Both the position numbers and the translations under genes were made by a program. A DNA stretch of 64,000 nucleotides from positions 17,189,270-17,253,269 of the forward strand of contig NW_022098031.1 in the NCBI RefSeq assembly GCF_002288925.2, in the 5' to 3' direction. Shown one piece after another: positions 48,004 through 60,094 of this stretch; position 1 is the stretch's first letter, and each line of letters opens with the position of its first letter. Under the pieces are notes generated by a model. It did not search any database, was not told where the DNA came from, and saw only the letters and a program-made list of their open reading frames with translations. This DNA comes from Delphinapterus leucas. Its lineage: Eukaryota > Chordata > Mammalia > Artiodactyla > Monodontidae.

Positions 48004-49794
48004 ATGTGCCTGTGGGTGTAAATGGTTTAGGTGGGGTGGAGAAGTCATTAAATGGACTGCGAATTCATAACATTGCATGAGGAGTAGGTGTGGAGATGCA
48101 CGATGAGAGCCAAGTGCAAGTACGTGAGTTAATGAAGGCTAGAAAAACAGTGAGACATATTAATTAGACAGCGATAGAAACAGGTAGTAAAAGCCTCTAA
48201 CAAACAGGGGTATTCACCAAAAGGTGATGAAGTAAAGATTTAAAAGTGGCATTGAGGATGCTGACTGAAAGCATGATTTCAACTAGATGGGTCTGAGAAA
48301 GCAAGCGCATTGTGCTTAAAAACTCTATAGAGGAATGAGAGTTTACACTTAAAGAGATGAAGGGATGTTCATAGAAAATGGTTATGGTCTGTTGGGCAGA
48401 TCACGTATTCCTCACTCATGTTCCCATAGAGAGGGCCATCTTTTAAAATAATAGTTCTGGTCTTTCTCTCCATCTTACTTACTCTAAGTAGCAGGCTGAC
48501 TTCAGTGACTGGTGAACTTGGGAGAATGAGCTGGACGTGTGTGGGCTGAGCATCCCTCCAGACCTCTTGTTTTGGGGATCATCCTGGGCACACAGTATGT
48601 ACCATGGCTACCTTTGTTCTTCTGTATAGTAAGTTTCACAAGGTAGGCCCTTGGAGAGAAGTATACGGTTGTTCAATTCAATGTATGACTAGGGTGCGTA
48701 AAGTTAATTCTGGGTTGAAATATTAGCAGACTCACTTGCCTGAAGGTCTAAGCACCATATTCTCTAAACTTGCTCTAATATTTGGATCTCCAGCTATGTT
48801 ACTCATATGTTCGTCTCACAATATTTCACAAATTCAAGTATGAGGAAAGGGTTATTTATTACTGTTCTCAAATTCTAAGAAGGACAAGGACTAAGGAAAA
48901 ATACCTGCAGACAAATCAGTCAATAAGCACCTTATGAAAGGTGGGAGAAGCGTGAGTTTGGGTTCTGGAAAATGCCAAAAGAATATTGTCAGGGTGAGCT
49001 TATGGGAGATAAAAGGAGACTGAAGGAGAGAATATTTCATGTCCTAGAAAAGAATGGCCTCTTGGGCCTCAACGGAATTCAGTAGAGACTTGGGAAAATT
49101 TGTCAGCTATTTGGCTGAAGAGTCAGGTCTGCCTTTCTTTTTTTCCTTTGGTCTGCAGTGGTGGTGGCACTTGGCAGTGAACCGTGCCAGGGGGCCTTGG
49201 TAGACTAAAGTGAGAGCAGGCAGGAGGAGCAACTGAGCATGAACCCTGTGGTTCTCTACAAGCAGGGAGCCAGGTGAAAGTGATCCCCAGCTTCGGCAGC
49301 TTTGGTATCTGTTAATATTCCATGTCCAGTCAGTGTTCTGAGTTAAGTCAGTGTTTCTTAGGGACCAGGATGGCCTCTTTCGAATGAAGTCCAAACCTTT
49401 TAATATATGAAAACCTATGAAACCCTCTGTACCTTGGCTTCTGTTTTTCTTCTTCCTCTCTGCTACCTATCCATAAACCTAACCTAACCAATTGTGTTGT
49501 CCTTTATCAAAACCCATATGGAAGTTTTGATAATTTATACCTCCTAGAAACTTCTCCATTGGTTACTGCACAGATAGAATACCTTCAGGTTAGTTCATTC
49601 ATTATAAGTGTGTTACTTACTTCTGTGGCACTAAAGTTTTACAGATGTGCATTTTGGGGGTGAGGAGAAGACAAATCTTTTTTTAAAAGGTTTCTCAGCA
49701 AACATTGAGATTCCAGGCATTAATTTTCTTGTTTTAATGGTACCTCTACCTAGAAACCAGTTATTTATCTTATCAGCCAGATTCCTCTCATTTA

Positions 49795-50570
49795 TTTATT
49801 CAACAACTGTTTATTAAGCACCTATTATGAGCCAACCCTCCTGAAAGATACTGAAGATGTAACAGTAAATACACATGTATTCCAGTAAAAACACCTACAT
49901 AAGAATCACCCAGGTGGTTCGAAGATGCACATTCCTGAGCTCTAGCCTAGACCCATAAAATCAAAATATCTTGAGATGCAGTTAAAAAAAAACCCTGCAT
50001 TTAAGCTTTCTAGGTGATTCCTCTTACCCCAAAGTGTAATAATTCCTGAGCCAATGTGAAAGACAAACTGACAATTAAAATTCAGTGGCATGGATCAAGG
50101 TAAGGCTGCATTTTCTAATGCCAAGGTAGTTTATCTCATTCAGTGAGATGAAATGAGATCTAAATTGTTATATCAAGGATGGTTCAACCAGTTGAAGAGG
50201 CTTGGAGAAAAGAGAAAATGTCCTAAGCAAAATTAAATGGGTATGCAAAGACTTAGTGATAAGAAAAAAGCATGGGCACCTATTAGAGGATCTGAAAATA
50301 GTTCAGCATGGACAAGGTACGGATTTGTGGGGACGTGGGGAAGACAAGGCCAGGAATAGCAAGAGATAAAACTGGAGAAGTAAGCATGTAGCCAGCTCAT
50401 AAAGGGCCCCACAAAGCATCTTAAGGACTTTGTATGTCACCCTAAGGGAAAAAAGAAGACATAGAAGTGTTTTAATTGGGAGAGGATATGAACATGCTTA
50501 CATTTTAGAAAGATCATTGTACAAGGAGAATATGACCCAAAGCTGTTTAACCAGGCAGGTGACTGTTGTA
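49795..50570. mobile_element. Ancient interspersed repeat with L2-like end (family A), carrying a MER5A insert
   Basis: The left end has the antisense L2-style text ttattcaacaactgtttatt and gcacctattatgagcc. After the MER5A insert, family A text follows: gaagacaaggccaggaatag, tcataaagggccccac, aaggactttgtatgtcaccc, gaagtgttttaattgggag and ttttagaaagatcattgta. Comparison with 40090-40430 supports a shared origin. Confidence 0.5.
49888..50036. mobile_element. MER5A-type relic inside the family A repeat
   Basis: The text cataagaatcacccaggtgg, gatgcacattcctgagctc, ccctgcatttaagctttcta and ggtgattcctctta follows MER5A. It interrupts the older repeat between its L2-like end and its body. Confidence 0.55.
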
Positions 50571-50573
50571 AGA

Positions 50574-51053
50574 CTGTGGTTCCCAAAGTGTGGCACATGG
50601 TTCCCAGGAGATAAACAAGATACATGCCACCTGTGCAGAAAAAGAGTATTTGAACTATTTATTTATTTATTTTTTGTGGTACACGGGCCTCTGACTGTTG
50701 TGGCCTCTCCCATTGTGGAGCACAGGCTCTGGACGCGCAGGCCCAGTGGCCATGGCTCACGGGCCCAGCCGCTCCGTGGCATGTGGGATCCTCCCAGACT
50801 GGGACACGAACCTGCATCCCCTGCATCGGCAGGCGGACTCTCAACCGCTGCGCCACCAGGGAAGCCCTGAACTATTTATTTTTAACTTATCCTTGTGTAC
50901 TTTCTCTTTTATGCTTTCTAATATTCAAAGGTTGAATACTGTAAAGTTATCTGCATGATTTATAAACAAAATAAGTATATACATTTTAGAAGTACTTGCT
51001 TAGTGTTTCCACTCATGTAGACTCATGATCAATAAAGACTTGGTTAAACACTG
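50574..51053. mobile_element. Possible hAT-type DNA transposon relic, split by a SINE
   Basis: The left end ctgtggttcccaaag and the reverse complement of the right end cagtgtttaaccaag are similar and could be decayed inverted repeats. The text cccaaagtgtggcacatgg and ttttagaagtacttgcttag is what I associate with an old mammalian repeat. No matching 8-bp duplication was found beside the ends, so the class is uncertain. Confidence 0.35.
50665..50867 (-). mobile_element. CHR-2-like SINE with perfect 14-bp target-site duplication
   Basis: The short CHR body (gtggtacacgggcctctgac) has its head at the right (ccaccagggaagccc). The perfect duplication tgaactatttattt lies at 50651-50664 and 50868-50881. 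The plus-strand frame of 146 codons ending here (50430-50870) joins unique sequence to this SINE and is not a gene. Confidence 0.93.
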
Positions 51054-52059
51054 CTCCAGACAAGAGGTGATGTCAGACAAAACTAGAATGAAAGCAAAAG
51101 GAGAGATATATAGATGAATTCGAGAGGTGTTTACAAAGTACGATCGGCAGGATATAGTAATTTATTGCAAGTTTGAATTAAGAAAGGAGGAGTAAATGAT
51201 AAATCTAGGTATTTGGCTTACACAGCTGAGTAGTGAGCGGTGGTCTTTTTGAATATGGGGAAACTACAAACTGAAAGTAGAAAAAATGTTCCAGATATAT
51301 GTGTCTACAGGAAAATGTGAGAAAATTAAGTTGTAAGAGTTACTGGAATAAAATGGTGACTCTCACTGGGCTTTGTTTTGTGATATTTTAATGTATTCAG
51401 CATTAAAAATTTCAGATGCCTTTGTAAGAAAATCAATTTGGAGATTTGTTCCAATCTAATTAGTAAGAAGCCCTATTATACTTCAAATGATGGTTAGAGT
51501 CTTACTGGAATAGAATAGCAACAATTCACCACCCCCACCAACTCAGCATTTTCCTTGAATGTAATGAAACTAGGCTTTCATATAAAGTGAGAGATGTCAA
51601 TTACTTGTAAATGTGTATGTGAAAACTGGGACCAAAACTGTTACACATAATTATAGTTACTTATAAAAACATATAGTGAACAACAATAAAATCACAATAA
51701 GGGCATATGGATATATTTGTATAATATGCATATACATATTAAAATAACTTCTTAACCTACCTGTTTTTCTTTACTTCAATTAATAGAGACTGTACATCTA
51801 ATATATGAGAAAATTATTTTCTCCAGACCAACACATTGTAGAGTTGTGGATCATCTTTCCAATTTTCTTTACCTGCCCACAGCATGATTTCTTTTAGGCT
51901 CTGAGCTGTGCTAATTTGCATGCTGAATTAAACCACTTTATCACTTTGACTTCCTGTCTATAGGAGCATAGCTGGAGAGGAGTGAGAAAAGTGGACAGTA
52001 CAGCTAGGAGCTGGAGGCATGTCCTACTGCTTGCATTGAGTTACGATAGTCTCTAGTGA
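51054..52059. other. AT-rich unique DNA
   Basis: No feature is supported. Confidence 0.5.
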
Positions 52060-52200
52060 ATCGTGAAATTATAGAATGTTAGAGTTAGGGACAACCTTAG
52101 AGATCACAAAGGCCAACTTCTTCCTTTACAGGAAATTAACCTGCATTCAGAAGGGATAAGTGACTTGTTCACGCTCATATAATCTCCAGTAGCTGACCTT
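52060..52200. mobile_element. MIR-like or related ancient SINE fragment
   Basis: The text tagaatgttagagttaggga, caaccttagagatcacaaag and ggccaacttcttcctttacag followed by gataagtgacttgttcacgc matches a common old SINE-like repeat tail with the tcattttacagatgagg-type block. Family is not certain. Confidence 0.45.
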
Positions 52201-52279
52201 TTTTCTCTTTTTTGAAACAGACCTATTTCACAGATCTTCTGTTTTATGATCTATGTTTTGAGCAACTTAATAAGTATAT

Positions 52280-52557
52280 TTTATAGTAATTATTCATTTA
52301 TTTCACAAACATGTTGATATCAGGAATTACGATGTATTTGGTGAGTGATTGTGGCATATAATGCACTGTATTGTCATTGCATAGCTTGCTTTTCAGTAGG
52401 AGAGGCAAGATACAAATAAATAACTATTCAAAAGCATGTGTGAAATGTGCTGTAAGAAAATTCAAGGTGCTGAAGGGGTTTAGAGAATATCGTGATTATG
52501 TCAGGCTCGGAAAATCATAGAGGGCATCCTTGAAAGGGTGACATTTGGGTGAGTCTC
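52280..52557. mobile_element. Family A ancient repeat, left part (split by an LTR)
   Basis: The text tattcatttatttcacaaac, agtaggagaggcaagatac, aaaagcatgtgtgaaatgtg and ccttgaaagggtgacatttg matches the front half of family A. It breaks at about 52557 where an LTR begins, and the body continues from about 53466. Confidence 0.5.
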
Positions 52558-53465
52558 TGTGATATGGTGATATAGTAAGAACTGTATATTTGGTCTTCAT
52601 CCCTGGTTCCTGGACTAAAGCTTCTAAAACCCTTGGGATTTTTTGAGTGATAGGGATGATAGGAGAGCATCTTTTGTTATAATATTTGGCCTTAGTCCCT
52701 CATTCCTGACACAAAAGCTTCTGAGACCTTTGGAATTTCTGGCATGGTAAGAGTGTCCTTTTGCATGTTAATGAGATGGCTGGAGGCCTTAGGTAGCTTC
52801 AGGATGAGACTGATCACCAAAAAGATGCAGGCATGAATAGAATATTAGAACTTTCAGCCCTACCCTCTAACCTCTAGGGAGTGGAAGAGAAGGGCTGGAG
52901 ATTGAGTTAATCAACAGTGGTCAATGATTTAATCAATTATGCCTACATAATGAAACCTCCCCAAGTCCCCTAAACTATTGGGTTCAGAAAATTTTTGAGT
53001 TGGTGAACTTATGCACGTCCTGGGAAAGTGGTGCATCTCAACTCCATGGAGACAGTAGCTTCTGCTCTTGTGATCCTTCTGGACCTTGCCGTGTTCATCT
53101 TCATTGTACCTCTTCATCTGACTGTTCATTTGTATCCTTTATAGTACCCTTCATAATAAACTGATAAATGTAAGTACAGCATTTCCCTGAGTTCTGTGTC
53201 AGCAAATTATCAAAACTGAAAAGAGGATTGTGGGAAACCCACGGCTGTAATTTAGAGCTGGTTGGTCAGATGTGCAGGTGACAGCGTGGGACTTGAGACT
53301 GGCATCTGAAGTGTGAGCAGCCTTGTGAGACTAATCCCTGAACCTGTGGGATCTGGGCTAACTCTGGATTAGTGTCAGAATTAAATTTAATTGTAGGGCA
53401 CCCAGCTGGTGTCTACAGAGAATTAGACAATTGCTTGGTGTGGAAAACTCACACTTTTAGTGTCA
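52558..53465 (+). mobile_element. LTR of an old endogenous retrovirus-like element, plus strand
   Basis: About 900 bp of recognisable LTR: gatatagtaagaactgtata at the left; ggaatttctggcatggtaag and tgcatgttaatgagatggc in the middle; then a polyadenylation region with aataaactg at 53155 and a tail ending ttagtgtcagaaatgttgg. It separates two parts of one family A repeat and so inserted after it. No internal gag, pol or env is seen. Length suggests an LTR with some flanking repeat sequence; exact edges are uncertain by about 10 bp. Confidence 0.6.
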
Positions 53466-54370
53466 GAAATGTTGGTAGTAAAAACAAATCATACTCTCAA
53501 AGAATGGATAGGATATCAATTGGAATGCCAAGAGAAAAATAAGTGTTATGAATAAAGATGAAGAGATGGGGAAGGAAATGACATGTTTGAAAAATATAGT
53601 TGGAACATTTTCTGGATCCTATGGGAGTAATGGAGTAAGCCTGGAAAGGATAGATTAGGGAAGTTGAAGAAAGCTTAACTATATCAGGTTGAGAGAGGAA
53701 TGGTGCGAGAATGAGTATTGTATGTGAACGTGAGATTGATCTCTTAATTTCAAAAGTAGTGAGATATGGGACAGGGATGACAGTAGGCAGACTATGGAAA
53801 AGGCAGAATTTGAGAAAAATGGCTCCTGATTCCGGATGGTGACAAGAGAGGCCAAATGAGACAGAAAAGAAGAACATGATGGATATCTAGTTGACAAGAA
53901 TTGAGGGTTTATTCTGTGTAAGCAAGGAAGTGGAAAGAACACCCAGTGTTACTCCAAGACTTTAATCTGGAGACTGAAGAAATATGTTTGACAGAGGAGG
54001 AGGAAAGTGTTTAAAGAAGGAGATGATTGAATTAAGGTCTAGACAGGTTGAGTTTAAGAAGTAAATGAGAAATTAATGTGTTTGTGCCCAACAGGCAGCT
54101 AAAAATGCAAGGCTTGTATTTGAGAAAGTTTGGAATTATAGATGGAATTTGAAGTCCTTTGCAGAGAGGTGTTGCCTAAAGTTATGCTAAGAGTGGAAAA
54201 AGAAGACAGTGTACAGAAGCAATGGATGCATTCAGACTTGGTGGAAGATAGGAGAGAGAACAACAAGGGAGATCAAGATGGAAAATACCCTGAAAGAGAG
54301 CTGGGTTAATAGCGACAAATGAAGATGTGGATAATTACAAAGGGTGTTGAGATGTGAAAGCAATTTTTGA
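53466..54370. mobile_element. Family A ancient repeat, right part
   Basis: It continues after the LTR with aagtgttatgaataaagatg, then the family A tail: ttactccaagactttaatctgg, gtgcccaacaggcagctaaa-like text and gagagctgggttaatagcg. The 126-codon minus-strand frame at 53497-53877 is chance. Confidence 0.45.
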
Positions 54371-54564
54371 CCTACAAGTGAGCCTTTTCACTTCTTTGAT
54401 TGAGACAGAACTCATATATATTTTTATACAATGTGCTGTAAATGTATTTATAATCACATTTACCAACCAAGGGTCAGGGAAAAGGTTTAGTAATCTTATA
54501 CTGCTAAAGCTAGCTGCAAACTACCACTTTAAAGTGTCTCTGTCTCTAATAAGCACTTACCCAA

Positions 54565-54700
54565 TTTAAAAAATATATTGAGCACATATTATGAGTGTTC
54601 TAAATGCTAGGGATACAGCACTGTATAAGACACTCAACTCCTACACTTTTCTTTGTTGAGGTGATGCAAAAGATAATAAACAAAACTTGTAATTTAATGC
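54565..54700 (-). mobile_element. L2 3' end-like fragment
   Basis: The plus strand reads atattgagcacatattatga, gtgttctaaatgctagggat and acagcactgtataagacac, the reverse complement of the well-known L2 3' end (agtaggtgctcaataaat type). About 135 bp can be followed. Confidence 0.55.
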
Positions 54701-55776
54701 GAGCTGGTAAGAAGTCTTAGGGGGAGGGAAGATATTTTCACATTGCATTTCAATATATATATATGATTATTTCAGTAGATTCTGGATAACTTAAAATTCT
54801 TCAGAAATCAGCAAGTCAATCAGTAATAATAGAGATTCAGATATTTTTATCTGACAAACGTTGTAAGGCCAAGACCTTTCTTGCATCCCTTTAATCAAAC
54901 ATTAATTTTACTCTTCATTTGCAAATTTCTTCATAGTTTGCACAACTGAGTATTGTAAATTCAAGTATTTTGAATCCCACACTGAAATATACATCATAAG
55001 TGCATTCATGACCTTTCTCTATAAGCAGTGAAGTCAAGGATTTCCAGGAAGTGATTTATTTTGGTAACATCATCAATGCTGTATGTAGTGCCTCCAATGT
55101 ATAATTTATTGTAAGTTTTTTTTTCCCTAATTACTCATTGAAGCTCTTTATAAAAAAAGGAATAATTTTCCTTTCTAAATATAAGTACACATCTACATAG
55201 CATAATGTACATCATATTTGACCTAGGAAATAAATGATTTAATGATTATTTGTCATTGGTAATGAATGACTTATTATTTCCTATAGATAATGTATGATTT
55301 AATGAAGATTGTTTTTATTATTATTGACAATACAATCACAGTGCTGTCATTTTTATTATGAAACATTCATTATAAACACAATCATTCTTATACACCAACA
55401 GTGTATATATGTATATATATTTTAGTACTAATGTGTTTTTATTACACATTAGATGTGAGGCCTCTAATGTAGTTGCTTGGAAAATACAGGCATTTGATTG
55501 AAAAACAAGTTATTTATAATTTAGGGGATTTGTCTCTGGTTATTAGTTTTCATCTGTGTGAAGCACGTCTATATAAGGATTGAATCTAATATTTTATTTT
55601 CTCATTAGCAATACAGTCTAATGATCCAAACTGATTTATTTACAAAAGCCTACTCATAACCATGCCATGAAGATTTGGTCCATCCTGATTGCTACTTAAG
55701 TTACCTGTTGGTTACTTTGCAATATTCTGTATTAGGATAAGGAGGACTTTCCACTGTTGATCTGTGATCTGTTGGT

Positions 55777-55811
<35 letters not shown>

Positions 55812-56403
55812 CTGTGTGTGTCTGTGTGTGTCTGTGTGTATTCTTGGGGGAATAATCTTTCAGTGGCCATATAAAATAATTTGCTAAATTTATTGACCTG
55901 TTCTTGGACTTTGTGTCATGGATAGGAAAATGTATACTGCAGAATAGTATAAGGGTTATATAAATTAATGATGCTAGTTTGTTAATATTGATACAGACCA
56001 TTATTATATGATCTTGCATTTCATCATAGGTATATTTGGAAAGTCTTTTTTCACATACATTTGTTAAAATATGAAAACTTCTAAGAAAAGATATCTTGGG
56101 TCTCATGACTGGTAAAATAGTGCACCTCCTATGCAACTAGTTTTTTTTTTTTTTATGGACACTTTGGACCATGTGTTGTTATTTTTATCAAAGTAGAGTA
56201 TGTGGTAATATAGCAAGAGACAGGCGAAATCCAGAGAAAATGTGATGGAAATTTTAGTTTGTTTTCCCCATGGGTAATAATTTGAAATGTAAAATGTTGA
56301 AACTGTGTATATTATGAAGGAGAAAACAAAATTTTTAGGTATCTTCAAGATAGACATCAGACTTGAGATAATTTTTTTCTTCTACCTCTTAGCATCACTG
56401 AAG
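54701..56403. other. AT-rich unique DNA
   Basis: No gene is seen. Contains a TG/TC microsatellite (separate entry) and small TA-rich runs near 54760 and 55405. The 134-codon minus-strand frame at 55732-56136 includes His/Thr repeats from the microsatellite and is not a gene. Confidence 0.5.
55776..55840 (+). repeat. Compound (TA)n(TG)n microsatellite with TC interruptions
   Basis: A short TA run is followed by about 14 TG units, then three blocks of tctgtgtgtg type. The regular spacing of the TC steps suggests that a 10-bp unit has begun to duplicate. Confidence 0.93.
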
Positions 56404-56769
56404 GTTTTTTTGTTTTGTTTTAATTGTTATTTATTTATTTATTTATTGGCTACATTGGGTCTTCGTTGCTGCATGCAGGCTTTCCCTAGTTTCAGAGAGC
56501 AGGGGCTACTCTTCATTCCAGTGCACGGGCTTCTCATTGCTGTGGCTTCTTTTGTTGTGGAGCATGGGCTCTAGGCACATGGGCTTCAGTAGTTGTGGCA
56601 CACGGGCTTTGGTAGTTGTGGCTTGCAGGCTCTAGAGTGCAGGCTCAGTAGTTGTAGCGCACGGGCTTAGTTGCTCCGCGGCATGTGGGATCTTCCTGGA
56701 CCAGGGCTCGAACCCGTGTCCCCTGCATTGGCAGGCGGATTCTCAACCACTGCACCACCAGGGAAGCCC
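56404..56769 (-). mobile_element. CHR SINE, longest form, with internal duplication and target-site duplication
   Basis: At 366 bp this is the longest CHR copy here. Besides the tail block (ggctacattgggtcttcg) it has two extra middle units related to cagtagttgtggcacacggg and ggtagttgtggcttgcagg before the common head. On the minus strand the B-box-like segment is ggttcgagccc. The duplication tcactgaag lies at 56395-56403 and 56770-56778. Confidence 0.92.
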
Positions 56770-56778
56770 TCACTGAAG

Positions 56779-58689
56779 TTTTATAAACACTCTCCAGTGG
56801 AGAATTATACAAAAATGTGATTAAACTGTTCTGTTTTCTTCTTTTACTTGACTTAAAAAATAGCCCAGAAGTTTAGTCTATGAAAAATATACACAGCATG
56901 AATTTTGACTACCAGTTCTTAAACTTAACTTTGTCTTATATCTCCCTTTTCGTTTTTCAGATATTCACTTCCATTTTATCTTGTACTAACATACATCTTA
57001 AAAACCACTTCAAATACGTATTTTAAAATATAAGATGTAAAGAAGAAAACAAAATATTTAGTTCATTAAGAATGTATAGGCAAAAAATAAATAAATAACA
57101 TGCAAAGTCAGAATGAGCTAAAGGATTGGTTCCTAACTATTTTAGCTGATGTTCTCAGTGTAGGAAAAAAGGTGATGATGGAGTGGGCAATACACTTTCA
57201 CTAATACAGTTACTGTAGTTCTTAAATGTAATGCCATGCTCTGGGGATTGCAGCTACCTGGGTGTTGGTGAAAAGAATGCAGTTACCCTTTCACCCTCAG
57301 ATTGTTAAACTCAGTAAAATGAAATTAAAGTTGAGGGAGTATAATAGGATTATTGTAGCGTCATCACTTTTTGCAGCCCATCTTTTACAAATTCAACCTT
57401 TGCTATACTTCATTATTCCAGAATTGATGGATCATGTTCGTAGAACAAAATGATTTTGAATATCTGAGTGCTACACTGTTGCTTAAACAAACAACTACGT
57501 ATGTTAATTTTTTAAAAATATGTTCTTCCTTTTTTGCCAGAGTCTCATGAAATTTTGTCCTTGGTATTAATTTCCACTCTCTGCAGTGGGGAAATCTTTC
57601 TAGAATGGATTTAAGTGAATAAATTCTAGGCTTTTAACCTACTTATGTAGGAATTTATAGTGGGGTTTTAGAATCACATTGGAATAAAGTCTCGTGAATG
57701 ATAATAATGGGAGTTATTAACGTACCTCATTCTAAATGGGTACATTAAAACACCACCACAACCCAAACAAGTAAATTTATACTTTGCCTTTCTTATTTCT
57801 TAAGTTCCGTGGAAAAAACATACTTTATAAGGAAATATTTTATCATACATTCTATAAAAGCTCAATCTATGTATTGTTCAGGGAAAAGATAACTGTTAAT
57901 ATGGTCAAATAAATTTGGATTTTAGTTTTAATTTCCCGGGTATAATATATATATACCCTTTTTTGAGTCATTTTAGTCATTCTCCTCCCTTTTTGATGAG
58001 TTATATCCAACTTCCTCACAATATTCTCATAAGCCTACATCTTAATTGCTGGCTTCCAAACTTGATGTACCTCATTTGGTCACTTTCAGTTGTAGCAACC
58101 TCTCCCTGACTTTCTAGTGTTTGGCAGCCTTGAAATGAATTTGACGTTGCTCTGTTTTGTTTGTAGCATCTATCATTTGTTCAGTTTAATTCTGTGCTCC
58201 TCTTGAAGTTCATTCTTGGTTATACCAATACCCATTTCTTCTCTCTGACACTGGTTCCCTCACCCCTACCCCAACCACAAAACATTGGGTAGAGGAGAGC
58301 AAAACCTCATTCTCAGATTGAAGTTTAAAGCAAAAGTAAACATGCGAAAAACAACTTCTTAAGTGTCATATGTAATCCAATAATGTCATCACTTTCGGGA
58401 GGGATAATACTTTCCAGTAATATACCTTTTCCTCCAACTGCCAAATATGCCCTGATTCTGTAATCTAGGAATGGAAGGTGGGTGTTTTTCAATTGATGTT
58501 TGTTCCATGTCTGTGTCACAGAGATGAAATCCCTTACCTTGAATAAATATTCTGTTTTTCTTCCTAAACCCTACTTTCACACCCTGCCTAACAGTTGCAT
58601 TAAAAATAAACAACAACAATAAAACCAGAACAACTCTGTGAATAGGTAAAGTATTCTTACAACTCAAAGATCTTACTGATAAAAACTCA
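56779..58689. other. AT-rich unique DNA
   Basis: No supported feature. Frames of 63-92 codons show no domain. A short hydrophobic-looking frame at 57915-58109 is chance. Confidence 0.5.
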
Positions 58690-59564
58690 GGAGGCGACCT
58701 GAGTCAATAAACTCTTACAGAACCCAGCTTCAGTACAACATGGATCAAAGAGATACGGGAAATTAGGGTGAGTCAATACAACTCTTTTAAGGAGGTGCAA
58801 ACAGAAGGAAAAAAATAATAAAATCTCAGAAAAGATCTTGGGGCTTAGAAAGAAGAGAACCACTTTAGGAAATTGAAAAAGTATCCATTTGAACTAAATT
58901 TCTTTTTAAATAAAGAATGTATTAGACTTGTGTTCTCAGCAAATTTGAAGAAGATGTTGCATAAGTGAGGCTAAAATATATATCATGAATATGAAATATT
59001 TTGAGGTCAAAAAATTTCAAGTAGAGCAAAACAGTGATGTAAGGATTAAAAATCACAATGACAGCATTAGGTAGAAGTTCAAATGGCATAGAAAATCAAA
59101 TTACAGTAGTAGGAGATATATTAGAAAAATAGTCTAAGAACATAGATGAAAAAGATAAAGTAATGTTCACAATGAGAGAAAAGATGACAACCCTGGAGAA
59201 ACGACTAGAAACAAATAGAGAAAAAATGATAATTAAAATATAACAGAAGAAAGCATTACTGATTTAAAAAAATGACCATAGCAAGAAAATGTAGAGCCTG
59301 AGTAGTTATGTTTCAGGAAACCGTAGTGTACAAATCCATACTAAAACCAAAAAACCAAGCAAACAAACAAAAATCTCAGTGGGGTTTTCCAACTCTAAAG
59401 ATAAGGAAAAAGACTCCACAATAATCCAAAAAATTAGAAGTAATATTATATTAAAAAAGAGCAAAATTGGATTTGCCTTTGACTTCTCACAGGCAACCTT
59501 GAAATAACACTTGTAGGGTAGTGAAGGAAAAAATTATATTTGGATGTTTAGCTTTTGAATTTTT
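58690..59564 (+). mobile_element. Ancient HAL1- or L1M-like ORF1 region, plus strand
   Basis: The sequence is A-rich in the way of L1/HAL1 ORF1. A block at 59160-59230 (gagaaaagatgacaaccctgg, gactagaaacaaatagag) could encode the coiled coil. Toward the end aaattggatttgcctttgac and ttctcacaggcaaccttg correspond to the conserved ORF1 C-terminal part that in better copies encodes DFS..TLEARRQ. Frames are broken throughout. The young L1 at 59583 inserted beside or into its downstream end. Confidence 0.5.
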
Positions 59565-59717
59565 AAATTAGAAGTAGATATTGTTTTTTGGGGGGAAATT
59601 GTAACTGCACAATTTATTTTTATTTTTTTATCAAAGTATAGTTGATATAAAATGTGTGCGTTTCAGGTGTAAGGCGAAGTGATTCAGTTTTTTATATATG
59701 TATATACATATATATAT

Positions 59718-59719
<2 letters not shown>

Positions 59720-59756
<37 letters not shown>
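59720..59756 (+). repeat. (TA)n microsatellite in the L1 3' UTR
   Basis: A perfect run of about 18 TA units, with looser TA-rich sequence from 59691. It grew from the TA-rich part of the L1 3' UTR. Confidence 0.93.
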
Positions 59757-59757
<1 letters not shown>

Positions 59758-60094
59758 TTTTTCAGATTCTTTTCCATTATAGGCTATTACAAGATAAGGA
59801 ATCTAGTTCCCTGTGTTATACAGTGGGATCTTGTTGTTTATCTGTTTTATGTATAGTAGTGCGTATATGTTAATCCTAACCTCTTAATTTATCCTTCCCT
59901 CTCACATTTCCCCTTTGATAACCATAAGATTATTTTCTATGTCTGTGAGTCTGTTTCTGTTTTGTAAATAAGTTTATTTGTATCATTTTTTTAGATTCCA
60001 CAAATAAGTGGTATCATATGATACTTATCTTTGTCTCACATAATAATCTAAGTCCATTCTTGTTGCTACAAATGACATTATTTCATTCTTTTTT

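Larger units (their letters stand above)
45707..49794. other. Mostly unique DNA
   Basis: About 4 kb without a supported gene. It includes a possible MER5-like relic and a GT microsatellite (separate entries). The part at 49375-49700 has pyrimidine-rich text resembling an L2-related repeat, too weak to call. The 95-codon minus-strand frame at 49107-49394 has no domain. Confidence 0.45.

Noticed and set aside
49107..49394. Possible exon after a pyrimidine tract and cag near 49160
   Set aside because: All three frames of the segment meet stops before a plausible donor, and no other exon signals surround it.
50430..50870. 146-codon plus-strand frame
   Set aside because: Its C-terminal third is the antisense translation of a CHR SINE; the rest has no domain.
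55732..56136. 134-codon minus-strand frame with His/Thr repeats
   Set aside because: The repeats come from the TG/TC microsatellite; no domain or conserved start.
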